Shown: positions 7,583 through 14,754 of the stretch, one piece after another
Layout: every line of letters starts with the position of its first letter
Numbering within the stretch: the stretch's first letter is position 1
Assembly: GCA_043810595.1 (NCBI GenBank)
Contig: JBDRNX010000038.1
Coordinates: forward strand, 1-16,909
Direction: 5' to 3'
DNA: 16,909 nucleotides
DNA from: JAWABC01 sp043810595
Lineage (GTDB): Archaea > Nanobdellota > Nanobdellia > SCGC-AAA011-G17 > VGLX01
Notes under the pieces: model-generated
Database searches by the model: none
What the model was told of the DNA's origin: nothing
What the model saw: the letters and a program-made list of their open reading frames with translations, nothing else
Made by a program: the position numbers and the translations under genes

Positions 7583-7597
7583 CTTTGGAGGTTCAAA

Positions 7598-8200
7598 ATG
7601 AAAAAGATGATGATTATAGGAATAGCGCTGTTAATAGGAATAAGCATAGCAATAGCGATAAACACGCAAGAAAAAAATAGGTGGGAATGCAGAAACGAAT
7701 GTGAGAAAACATTCAAAGCTGGCTACGAAGACTGCAAAGAAACATACGACACTGGAAAGGACGCATGCAAAACAACACAGAAGACATGCATTAACGACAC
7801 GAAGAACTACATGAAAGAATGCAGGAACTTGAGGGAGAACAGGATAGAATACAGGGAATGCATGAAAACAGGCAGCGAACAACTCAAAGCATGCGCAAAA
7901 CAGAACAAAGAATGTAATAAAGAAGTGAGAGACATCTTCTTGGGATGCTTAAGAGAGGGAAGAACAACATGGGACGCTTGTAAACTTAACTGTAAGGAAA
8001 CATTCATGGCTGAAAAAGAATGCGAAAAGCTAGGGGGAACCTGGAACCCCTGCGCAAGCGCCTGCGAAGAAGGAGCTGAGAACTGCATAGACGTATGCGT
8101 GCCAAAGTGCGAGTACAAAACCTGCGAAACAGCACAAGACTGCAACGAACAAGGCAAGAAATACAACTGCGTCAACAACCAATGCATAAAGGGAAAATAA
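7598..8200 (+). CDS. Secreted or membrane-anchored cysteine-rich protein with 11-residue Cys periodicity
   Basis: A 200-residue protein with an N-terminal hydrophobic signal or anchor (residues 3-21) after MKK, then a hydrophilic exported part with 22 cysteines. In residues 31-132 cysteines recur at CX10C spacing (35-46-57, 64-75, 88-99, 106-117-128), bounded by CX3C pairs (31/35 and 128/132), on a Lys/Glu-rich, probably helical background. Residues 142-196 are a different Cys-rich segment ('GGTWNPCASAC…CVPKC…DCNEQ…CVNNQC') that recalls trypsin-inhibitor-like and other disulfide-rich surface modules. The start is fixed by the SD ggaggt, 5 nt before the ATG. The cysteine count is even, consistent with disulfides outside the cell. 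Specific function unknown. Confidence 0.8.
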   Translation: MKKMMIIGIALLIGISIAIAINTQEKNRWECRNECEKTFKAGYEDCKETYDTGKDACKTTQKTCINDTKNYMKECRNLRENRIEYRECMKTGSEQLKACAKQNKECNKEVRDIFLGCLREGRTTWDACKLNCKETFMAEKECEKLGGTWNPCASACEEGAENCIDVCVPKCEYKTCETAQDCNEQGKKYNCVNNQCIKGK

Positions 8201-8220
8201 TCCCTTCCTTTTTTTATTTT
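8189..8220 (+). terminator. Hairpin plus T-tract terminator after the Cys-rich gene
   Basis: AAGGGA (8189-8194) pairs perfectly with TCCCTT (8201-8206) across a 6-nt loop that contains the TAA stop. The tract cctttttttatttt follows. It overlaps the very end of the convergent gatB gene. Confidence 0.65.
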
Positions 8221-9563
8221 AACTTCTTCTCAAACAACTTCCTAACAACCTCGGTACTGGCAGTACCCTTTGTTTTCCTAACAACCTGTCCAATCAAGAA
8301 ATTAAGAGCTCCAGCATTACCTGCCTTGAAATCATTAACAGCCTTAGGAAATTCTTTAATCACCTCATCACAGAGCTTATCAAGACCAGAACTGTCTGAA
8401 ACGAGCAACAGATTATGCTTCTTAACATACCCTTTAACGTCGAAAGGCTTCTCCATCAACCTGATCATCAAATCCTTGGCAACGTTATCGCTAATCTGCC
8501 TTGACTCAAGCAAAGAAAGCAGATCTATTATGTGTGTTTCATCAATCTTCAAATCCTTCAAAGTCTTCTTGTTGTAGTTAAGAAGCTTCAACAAATCACG
8601 GCGCAACCACCTGGCTGCCAGAACAGGATCAATCTCTTTTGCCACCTTCTCAAACAACTCAGCAAGAAGAATATCCTGGGTAAGAACCTCAGCATCGGCA
8701 ACATCGATCTTATACTGATCAACAAAACGGTTAATCCTCTGAGCAGCCAACTCAGGAAGCTTGCTTTTAACTTCCTTAACCAAATCCTTGGAAATCTCAA
8801 ACTCAGTCAAGTCCGGCTCAAAAATGTAACCATAATCCTCCTCAGTCTCCTTCCTTCTCAAGGAAATTGTCACGCCCTTGTCAGCATCCCAGCCTCTAGT
8901 TTCACGAACAGCCTTCTCTTTTTTCTGGCGCTCGATCTCAAAATTCAAAGCACGCTCTATGTCCTTAACACCACCTATGTTCTTAATCTCAACCCTCTCA
9001 CCACCGTCGGTGGAGATGTTGGCATCAGCCCTCAAAGACGCTTCACTGATACGGGAATAAACATCAAGGTATTCAAGGATTGTGATGAGCTTATTCAACC
9101 AGTCACGAACCTCCTCAGGACTCTTAAAATCAGGCTCGGTAACAACCTCAACAAGAGGGACGCCTGAACGGTTGTAGTCAACAAGAGTCAACCCGGCCTG
9201 ATGGACAAGCCTACCGGGGTCCTCTTCCATGTGAATACGCCTAATCTTAACACCTTCCAGCTCACCATTCTCAGCAAGAGGAATCTCAAACTGTGTTATC
9301 TGAAAATTCTTGGGCATGTCAGGATAGAAATAGGACTTACGAGAAAAAAACATAGAATCCTTAACCTCACAATTCAAAGCAAGGGCAACCTTCAAAGCCT
9401 GCATAAGCACTCCCCTGTTGAAAGAGGGTTTTGAACCTGGAAACCCCCCACATATATCACAGACTCTTGTATTAGGTTCTTCAGACCCTTGGGTTGGGCA
9501 AGAACAGAAGATTTTACTTTTTGTATTGAGTTGCACATGTACCTCAAGACCTATTTTCTGCAT
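8214..9563 (-). CDS. gatB: Aspartyl/glutamyl-tRNA(Asn/Gln) amidotransferase subunit B
   Basis: The kinase and tRNA-binding subunit of GatCAB: it phosphorylates the misacylated Asp or Glu on the tRNA and passes it ammonia from GatA. The 449 residues begin with the family's 'IGLEVHVQL'. A zinc-binding CxC…CxxC set follows at Cys20, 22, 35 and 38, then 'RIHMEEDPGRLVH' in the catalytic cradle, 'DYNRSGVPLVEVVTEPD', and a full C-terminal helical/YqeY-like tail that binds tRNA. The SD aaggaggt, 6 nt upstream of the ATG at 9563, fixes the start and lies inside the end of the upstream homing-endonuclease gene, which overlaps gatB by 20 nt. gatB is separated from aspS-gatC-gatA by about 1.75 kb of unrelated genes. 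Confidence 0.95.
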   Translation of the reverse strand: MQKIGLEVHVQLNTKSKIFCSCPTQGSEEPNTRVCDICGGFPGSKPSFNRGVLMQALKVALALNCEVKDSMFFSRKSYFYPDMPKNFQITQFEIPLAENGELEGVKIRRIHMEEDPGRLVHQAGLTLVDYNRSGVPLVEVVTEPDFKSPEEVRDWLNKLITILEYLDVYSRISEASLRADANISTDGGERVEIKNIGGVKDIERALNFEIERQKKEKAVRETRGWDADKGVTISLRRKETEEDYGYIFEPDLTEFEISKDLVKEVKSKLPELAAQRINRFVDQYKIDVADAEVLTQDILLAELFEKVAKEIDPVLAARWLRRDLLKLLNYNKKTLKDLKIDETHIIDLLSLLESRQISDNVAKDLMIRLMEKPFDVKGYVKKHNLLLVSDSSGLDKLCDEVIKEFPKAVNDFKAGNAGALNFLIGQVVRKTKGTASTEVVRKLFEKKLK

Positions 9564-10575
9564 AAGAAAACCTCCTTATTTCTTCGTAAGCCTTTACCTT
9601 ATCTATGTGTCTAACAGGTATTTCTTGATAAAATAAATTTATTGTTTTTTTACTTGCTGTTCGCAATCTCCAACAATTTCCTAATTTAGACATTTTATGG
9701 GGCCCATTTAGATTAATATTTGTCTTTTTAAGCTTTTCTTGAATCCAAAGTAATATTAAAGGGGGTTTATTATAAATAGATTTCTGTGCTATCTCTAACC
9801 ACGGGTTTTTTGTTGATATACCTACTCCAGCCTCACCATCAGAAAAACCTGCAATAAACGCTTTTTGTAGATTAAAATTAGATTTTTTAATTAATTCAGG
9901 AACTCTAATCTTTCCTGTCTTATCTCCTTGTGATATTTTTAAGACGTCAGAAAAAAATCTAAATACGGGTTTTGATGTACATCTTAAGATGTACCATGAG
10001 CCTTTTTTATCTTTTGTGAAATAAATATTACATTTAGTTTTGAATATGCTTGTGACTATTTCTTTAAGATACTCTACATGTTCCTTTGAATTGTCACAAA
10101 TAACTATACTATACTCTCTAAATTTATATCTTTTTAATAATTTATTTTCATCTTTTAGATAACCATCTGCTAAAATAAATCCTGTTAGGTATGATAAGTC
10201 TTCTGTTAATTCCATAGGTAATATGGCTTTATTCTTCCCCCGATGTACACTAAATCCTTTGTTTGTTATAAAGATTTTGTCCCACTTTTCTTCAAATTCT
10301 TGATTTGTCTTTTTACATATTTTTTTCCATATATTTAGTAGGATGTATAGTTTTGGGATGGGTATAGGATTTCTGCTACTCATCCAACAATATATTGTAT
10401 TCGCAGGACTTTTAAGATTTTTAATCATAAATTTTTTGATATTTGGTTTACATCTTTTAATATCAATATAAGATTCTTTTATAATCTTGTTAGTACCATT
10501 AATACAAATATCAGAACTTGGTTTTACATTTCTGTCTCTTCTTATAAGATCTAATAAATAATTTTTAAACTTCAC
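9544..10575 (-). CDS. Free-standing LAGLIDADG homing endonuclease (or LAGLIDADG-fold DNA-binding protein)
   Basis: A 343-residue protein with two LAGLIDADG helices: 'LTGFILADGYL' (130-140, acidic Asp137) and 'FIAGFSDGEAG' (240-250, acidic Asp246). Each is followed by the basic strands expected of the DNA-binding saddle. Both catalytic acids are present. The N-terminal ~120 residues are a separate basic region with a probable helix-turn-helix ('SPANTIYCWMSSRNPIPIPKLYILL', about 56-80). There are no splicing motifs and the flanking gatB looks intact, so this is neither an intein nor an obvious intron ORF. The start is a GTG at 10575. An in-frame stop lies upstream, there is no SD, and a TATA box is centred 25 nt before, so it is probably leaderless. 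Composition is T-rich on the + strand, unlike all neighbours except the nrdD intein. Confidence 0.85.
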   Translation of the reverse strand: MKFKNYLLDLIRRDRNVKPSSDICINGTNKIIKESYIDIKRCKPNIKKFMIKNLKSPANTIYCWMSSRNPIPIPKLYILLNIWKKICKKTNQEFEEKWDKIFITNKGFSVHRGKNKAILPMELTEDLSYLTGFILADGYLKDENKLLKRYKFREYSIVICDNSKEHVEYLKEIVTSIFKTKCNIYFTKDKKGSWYILRCTSKPVFRFFSDVLKISQGDKTGKIRVPELIKKSNFNLQKAFIAGFSDGEAGVGISTKNPWLEIAQKSIYNKPPLILLWIQEKLKKTNINLNGPHKMSKLGNCWRLRTASKKTINLFYQEIPVRHIDKVKAYEEIRRFSYAENRS

Positions 10576-10596
10576 AATACTTAGAAATGATTTTTA

Positions 10597-10604
10597 TTTA
10601 TAAA
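10597..10604 (-). promoter_or_regulatory. TATA box of the homing-endonuclease gene
   Basis: tttataaa (palindromic) is centred 25 nt before the GTG at 10575, giving a predicted leaderless transcript. Short inverted arms acaata (10574-10579) and tattgt (10605-10610) bracket the promoter. This may now also be the promoter that serves gatB. Confidence 0.5.
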
Positions 10605-10728
10605 TATTGTTAAACCAACTGTAAGATTTCCGGTTATTATCATAAATGTTTTAAATAAAAGATTATAAAAAATCAAAGAATTTTTAAAAGCGGCTTTATA
10701 GAGTAAAGAGGCTTTTTGGAAAAAATGC

Positions 10729-10753
10729 TAAAAAAAGAAAAAAGAAAGAAAAA
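10729..10753 (-). terminator. Poly-T terminator after the RHH/membrane-protein operon
   Basis: On the minus strand the stop codon at 10754 is followed at once by a T-dominated run (tttttctttctttttttcttttttt), typical of archaeal intrinsic termination. The rest of the gap to the endonuclease start (10576-10728) is AT-rich, and I see nothing else in it beyond that gene's promoter. Confidence 0.6.
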
Positions 10754-11101
10754 CTACTTAGTCTTGGCGACTTCGAAAATTGCCTTTATGGCAACCACAA
10801 CTGCACCAGGCGCGACGAAAATCACTATGGCATGCAAGAAGTCAGTCAACATCTTCACACCAATACCAACTGCACCTACTACGGTTATAAGGCCAGACGC
10901 ACCGATTATCAAGGCTATGGAAGCCAACAAGTACATCATAACCTCTCTGTCGCCGATGTTAATCAGTCCCACTATAATACCCAGAATACCAAGAATCCAC
11001 ACTACAGTGCTTGTAACCCCCCACACCAAGGCAGCGATTATAGCAATCACCAACCCAGCGATGAAAGACCAAACACCCACTCTCTCCATGGCACCTTTCA
11101 T
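10754..11101 (-). CDS. Small integral membrane protein, four predicted helices
   Basis: A 115-residue, strongly hydrophobic protein with about four membrane segments (8-26, 31-48, 55-80 and 85-105). Only a few charged residues occur, in the loops ('NIGDREV') and at the C-terminus ('KAIFEVAKTK'). Small proteins of this kind, with an ending like 'FVAPGAVVVAIKAIFE', are familiar from archaeal genomes, but I know of no function. The SD ggaggt is 6 nt before the ATG and overlaps the stop codon of the upstream ribbon-helix-helix gene, so the two are almost certainly co-transcribed and translationally coupled. A poly-T terminator follows. Confidence 0.75.
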   Translation of the reverse strand: MKGAMERVGVWSFIAGLVIAIIAALVWGVTSTVVWILGILGIIVGLINIGDREVMMYLLASIALIIGASGLITVVGAVGIGVKMLTDFLHAIVIFVAPGAVVVAIKAIFEVAKTK

Positions 11102-11112
11102 TCTCAGACCTC

Positions 11113-11250
11113 CTATCTTTTTTTATACTTAGGAAGATACCTCTTCACGGCATCCCTAACGAGCCAACTCACAGACCTGTCCAACTTCTTAGACAGAGCC
11201 TTAAGTTTCTGAATGCTCTTCTTATCAATAAGGATGCTTAAAGTTTTCAT
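11113..11250 (-). CDS. 45-residue ribbon-helix-helix (CopG/Arc-like) DNA-binding protein
   Basis: A very short gene. The protein runs MKTLSILIDKKS, then IQKLKALSKKLDRSVSWLV, then RDAVKRYLPKYKKR. This is a complete ribbon-helix-helix: strand 'LSILID', helix 1 'KSIQKLKALSKKL', turn 'DRSVS', helix 2 'WLVRDAVKRYL', with a basic tail. Such proteins bind operators as dimers, often their own promoter, and serve as antitoxins or copy-number and surface-gene regulators. The SD aggggg is 5 nt before the ATG. The TAG stop is embedded in the SD of the downstream membrane-protein gene (tag|gaggt). Autoregulation of this two-gene operon is an inference. Confidence 0.85.
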   Translation of the reverse strand: MKTLSILIDKKSIQKLKALSKKLDRSVSWLVRDAVKRYLPKYKKR

Positions 11251-11287
11251 AAGTACCCCCTAATACAATATAATACTTTATAATATG

Positions 11288-11296
11288 TTTATAAAA
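11288..11296 (-). promoter_or_regulatory. TATA box of the RHH/membrane-protein operon
   Basis: The minus strand reads tttataaac preceded by tttt in this stretch, just after the gatA stop. The predicted start near 11266 leaves a short leader containing the SD. A second TATA-like ttataaag (11277-11283) is closer to the gene but would start transcription inside the SD. Confidence 0.4.
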
Positions 11297-11313
11297 TTTT
11301 TGTTTAGAAAATG

Positions 11314-12684
11314 TTACCAGCGGCCGATTGTAAAAAGTTTTTTGTCACCGAGATGGTCCGCTGTAAACATAATGCCCAAAGGCATCTTATCAACAAGGCC
11401 AGCTTTAACAGAAAGGTGAGGCAGACCAGCAAGGTTAGGGCCAACAGTCAAGATGTCCATCATGTAATTCTGCAAAGGAGTAAGCTTATCAGTTTCAGAG
11501 AACTTGGGTGCAATCACTGGCATGGTAGGAGAAACCAAAACATCATACTTCTTGAAGGCCCTCTTGTACTCGTCAATGATTTTAGTACGGACTTTCATAG
11601 CCTTCAAATAATAAGCGTTACGAAAACCAGCCATACGAGCAAAAGTACCCAATATAATACGACGCTTAGCCTCCTTACCGAAAGCATCACTCCTAACCTC
11701 TGAAAAGTATTCGTCAAAACCACCTTTCAGCGGCTTGGAAAGACCATAACGCATACCACAAAACTTAGCAAGATTGGTGGAAGCCTCAGAAGTGGCAATT
11801 ATGTAATAGGTGGAAATGCCATACTTAAGGGTAAGGGGAAGGGAAACAGTCTCATACTCATAACCAAGATCGTTAACCTTGCCTATAATCGTATCCTTAA
11901 CCTCCTTATCCACATCAAAGGACTCCTTGATAATCGCAACCTTCTTAACCTTACCATCCAACAACTCCCTGTTCAGGGAAGTAGAATCCCTCTTATCATA
12001 ACCAGCGATAACATCAGCAACAAGCTCGCAAGAAGGAACATCCTTGGAAATAACGCCGATCTTATCAAGAGAGTTAGCATAATCAATCAAACCATAACGA
12101 GAAACCAAACCATACGTAGGACAGAAACCAACAACACCACAAAAAGAAGCAGGGTTAACTATAGAACCGCCAGTAGACTCCGCAAGAGCAACATGCGGAA
12201 ACTTTGTTAAGGCAGCAAACCCAGCACCACCACCAGAACTACCACCCGTAACGCGAGACTTGTCAAGGGGATTCTTAGGAGTTTTAAAACCAACACCCAC
12301 GTTGGTGGAAAAACTACCAAAACCAAACTCATCCTGAGCGGTCTTACCGATAATAACAGCACCCTCATCGATACATCTCTGGACAGCAGCAGCATTCATA
12401 ACAGGCTCGTAACCCTTCAAAATCTTCGAGCCAGCAGTTGACTCAACACCCTTAACACAGATACAATCCTTAACAGAAACAGGCAAACCAGCAAGGCGAC
12501 CCTTAGGATTCTTCTCAATCTCCTTCGCCTGCTTCAAAGCAAGCTCCTCAGAAATGAAATTAAAATAGTGATAAGTCGAATTAAGCTCCTTAGCCTCCTT
12601 GATAATACCCCTGACAGTCTTAACTACAGAAAAATTACCGTCCTTAACACCCTTCAGATAATCCAAAACACCAATACCTTGCAT
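11314..12684 (-). CDS. gatA: Aspartyl/glutamyl-tRNA(Asn/Gln) amidotransferase subunit A
   Basis: The glutaminase (amidase-signature) subunit of GatCAB, which releases ammonia from glutamine for transfer in GatB. From the ATG at 12684 it has 456 residues. The Ser-cisSer-Lys triad is Lys72 ('VSVKDC'), Ser150 ('GGSSGGG') and Ser174 ('STGGSI'), followed by 'NPASFCGVVGFCPTYG' and 'SRYGLIDYANSLDKIG'. The start 1 nt after the gatC stop is preferred over an upstream in-frame codon inside gatC. Odd points: the usual DTGGSIR reads ESTGGSIVN, so the conserved Arg after the nucleophile segment is missing, and the C-terminus (…KLFTIGRW) is slightly short. It is the third gene of aspS-gatC-gatA. Confidence 0.94.
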   Translation of the reverse strand: MQGIGVLDYLKGVKDGNFSVVKTVRGIIKEAKELNSTYHYFNFISEELALKQAKEIEKNPKGRLAGLPVSVKDCICVKGVESTAGSKILKGYEPVMNAAAVQRCIDEGAVIIGKTAQDEFGFGSFSTNVGVGFKTPKNPLDKSRVTGGSSGGGAGFAALTKFPHVALAESTGGSIVNPASFCGVVGFCPTYGLVSRYGLIDYANSLDKIGVISKDVPSCELVADVIAGYDKRDSTSLNRELLDGKVKKVAIIKESFDVDKEVKDTIIGKVNDLGYEYETVSLPLTLKYGISTYYIIATSEASTNLAKFCGMRYGLSKPLKGGFDEYFSEVRSDAFGKEAKRRIILGTFARMAGFRNAYYLKAMKVRTKIIDEYKRAFKKYDVLVSPTMPVIAPKFSETDKLTPLQNYMMDILTVGPNLAGLPHLSVKAGLVDKMPLGIMFTADHLGDKKLFTIGRW

Positions 12685-12685
12685 A

Positions 12686-12970
12686 CTAAAACGCCTTCGG
12701 ACCCTTGAAATAACCATCCTTCTTGTGAGCAGCGTTACTCAAAGCATCATCCTGAGACAAACAAACGCCCACGTTATCCTCACGGAAAACATTCTTCACA
12801 GGAATAGGCTGAAAAGAAGGCTCAACATCCTTAACATCAACCTTATCCAGCACTGAAAAATTACCCAAAATATCCTCAAAATCCTTGATGAACTCATTAA
12901 CCTCTTTAGCAGAAAGATTAAGACGAGCGTTCTTAGCCACTCTTATAATAAGTTCTTTATCAACCTTCAT
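12686..12970 (-). CDS. gatC: Aspartyl/glutamyl-tRNA(Asn/Gln) amidotransferase subunit C
   Basis: The small subunit (94 residues) that wraps round GatA and stabilises the GatA-GatB complex. It shows the typical pattern: an N-terminal helix 'IIRVAKNARLNLSAKEVNEF', then 'FEDILGNFSVLDKVDV', the conserved 'DVEPSFQPIPVKNVFREDNV', and a C-terminal '…GYFKGPKAF' ending like other GatCs (F-x-V-P/GP). The ATG overlaps the aspS stop as ATGA (12967-12970), and gatA begins 1 nt after its stop, so the three genes are translationally coupled. Confidence 0.93.
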   Translation of the reverse strand: MKVDKELIIRVAKNARLNLSAKEVNEFIKDFEDILGNFSVLDKVDVKDVEPSFQPIPVKNVFREDNVGVCLSQDDALSNAAHKKDGYFKGPKAF

Positions 12971-14736
12971 TTTTTCTTCACAACATCAAGCTTAACATGA
13001 ACATCCCTAAGCAAGCTATCCTCAACTTCCGACGGGCTGCCGTCCATCGGACACTGAGCAGACTTATTCTTAGGGAAAGCAATAAACTCACGAATATCAT
13101 TCTGACCGCCTATCAGAGCAACAAGCCTGTCAAAACCAACAGCAATACCGCCGTGAGGGGGGGCACCGAACCTAAAAGACTTGATCAAAAAACCGAAATT
13201 ACGCTCAGCCTGAGCATAATCCATGCCAATAACCTTCAAAACACTCTCCTGAATATCCCTCTTGTGAATCCTTATAGAACCGCCAGCAATCTCAACACCG
13301 TTCAAAGTCAGGTCATAAAGCTGACCCTTAACCTTAGAAGGATCCTTCTCAAGATACTTCATGTCCTCAAACTTAGGCATAGAGAAAATGTGATGCATAG
13401 GAACATACTTCTCTTCATCCTCACTCCACTCAAATAATGGGAAGTCAGTAACCCAGCAGAAATTATACTCACCGGGCTTAGCAAGATTCAGCTTCCGGGC
13501 AATAAACAGCCTCAACTGACCAAGAGCATCATTCGTAACCTTAGGCTTATCAGCTACGAAAAGAACCAAATCGTTATTCTTAGCACCTGTAACCTTTATT
13601 ATCTCCTTCTGGATTTTTTCACTTATGTATTTTATGATAGAAGAGGACAAAACATCATCCTCGACCTTTGCCCAAGCCAAACCCTTAGCACCGTAAACAG
13701 CAGCGTGAGCAGTCAGCTCATCAAGATCCTTCCTCGAAAAGTTACCACAACCCTTTGCGTTCATACACTTAACTATGCCGCCGTGCGCAATAACGTTCTT
13801 GAAAACAGAAAAATCAGAATCCTTAGCGACCTTAGTAACGTCATACAACTCCAACCCAAACCTCAAGTCAGGCTTATCAGAACCGTACCTGGACATGGCA
13901 TCATCGTAAGTCAGGCGCTTGAAAGGAGTTTTCAAATCAACATTCAAAACCTTCTTGAAAACATGCTTCATCAAACCCTCAACCAACTCATAAATATCCT
14001 CTTCCTCAAGGAAAGACATCTCGATATCAATCTGCGTAAACTCAGGCTGACGATCAATCCTCAAATCCTCATCACGCAAACACTTAGCAAGCTGATAGTA
14101 CCGGTCGCAACCAGAAACCATCAAAATCTGCTTGTAAAGCTGCGGAGACTGCGGAAGAGAATAAAACTTGCCAGGGTTAACCCTTGAAGGAACAATATAG
14201 TCACGAGCACCCTCAGGAGTGGAACGGATAAGCAACGGAGTCTCAATCTCAAGAAACTTCTTACTATTCATGTACTCACGAGTCTCTTGCGCTATATCAT
14301 GACGAAGCCTGATATGGTCTTGCATAAGAGGCCTGCGCAAATCAAGATAGCGATACTCAAGACGCATGTCATCATTGGCAACAATCCTGTCATCAATCTC
14401 AATGGGTGGAACATCAGACTCGTTCAGAACTTCAAGTTTATCAACAAAAACCTCGATCTCGCCAGTGGCAAGTTTCTTGTTCTCCATACCCTTCTTGCGA
14501 GCCTTAACAACACCGTCAACCTTGATAACAAACTCACGCCTAAGCTTCTCGCCATCCTTATGAACATTTTTACTATGAGAAGGGTCAAAAACCGCCTGTG
14601 TTAGGCCGTAACGATCCCTCAAGTCGATGAAAATAACACCGCCGTGGTCACGCCTCGAATGAACCCAGCCGCAAAGAGAAACCTTCTTATTAACATCCTT
14701 AGCATCCAACTCCCCACACGTATGAGTCCTCAACAT
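12967..14736 (-). CDS. aspS: Aspartyl-tRNA synthetase, bacterial type with GAD domain, predicted non-discriminating
   Basis: Class II synthetase that charges tRNA(Asp) and, if non-discriminating, also tRNA(Asn) with aspartate. The 589 residues are bacterial in architecture: N-terminal OB anticodon-binding domain (about 1-105, 'CGWVHSRRDHGGVIFIDLRDR'), motif 1 region around 140-175, motif 2 'CLRDEDLRIDRQPEFTQID' (219-237), the GAD insertion (about 285-410, 'YGAKGLAWAKV') and motif 3 'FGAPPHGGIAVGFDRL' (523-538). Archaeal AspRS is normally ~430 residues without GAD. His31 and Gly83 are present, the two residues linked to tRNA(Asn) recognition in Pseudomonas aeruginosa AspRS. Linkage to gatC and gatA supports that role. 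No SD is visible; the ATG at 14736 is probably close to the transcript start. Confidence 0.95.
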   Translation of the reverse strand: MLRTHTCGELDAKDVNKKVSLCGWVHSRRDHGGVIFIDLRDRYGLTQAVFDPSHSKNVHKDGEKLRREFVIKVDGVVKARKKGMENKKLATGEIEVFVDKLEVLNESDVPPIEIDDRIVANDDMRLEYRYLDLRRPLMQDHIRLRHDIAQETREYMNSKKFLEIETPLLIRSTPEGARDYIVPSRVNPGKFYSLPQSPQLYKQILMVSGCDRYYQLAKCLRDEDLRIDRQPEFTQIDIEMSFLEEEDIYELVEGLMKHVFKKVLNVDLKTPFKRLTYDDAMSRYGSDKPDLRFGLELYDVTKVAKDSDFSVFKNVIAHGGIVKCMNAKGCGNFSRKDLDELTAHAAVYGAKGLAWAKVEDDVLSSSIIKYISEKIQKEIIKVTGAKNNDLVLFVADKPKVTNDALGQLRLFIARKLNLAKPGEYNFCWVTDFPLFEWSEDEEKYVPMHHIFSMPKFEDMKYLEKDPSKVKGQLYDLTLNGVEIAGGSIRIHKRDIQESVLKVIGMDYAQAERNFGFLIKSFRFGAPPHGGIAVGFDRLVALIGGQNDIREFIAFPKNKSAQCPMDGSPSEVEDSLLRDVHVKLDVVKKK

Positions 14737-14754
14737 CTTAAGAAGAATTAGACT

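Noticed and set aside
8532..9167. + strand open frame of 211 codons opposite gatB
   Set aside because: Antisense shadow of the gatB core, caused by the same depletion of T on the + strand. The translation has no domain-like character.
9419..9440. tRNA T-arm-like string near ggttttgaacctgg
   Set aside because: It lies within conserved gatB coding sequence (near the zinc-site region) and no acceptor or anticodon arms accompany it.
10576..10728. Possible small gene or RNA between the endonuclease and the membrane-protein operon
   Set aside because: The sequence is AT-rich, with a promoter at one end and a T-tract at the other. I found no start codon with an SD and a sensible frame, and no tRNA-like cloverleaf.
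10716..11132. + strand open frame opposite the small membrane protein
   Set aside because: The translation is Thr/Pro/Ala/Ile-rich low complexity, as expected from the antisense of a hydrophobic gene. The minus-strand gene has an SD and a coupled neighbour.
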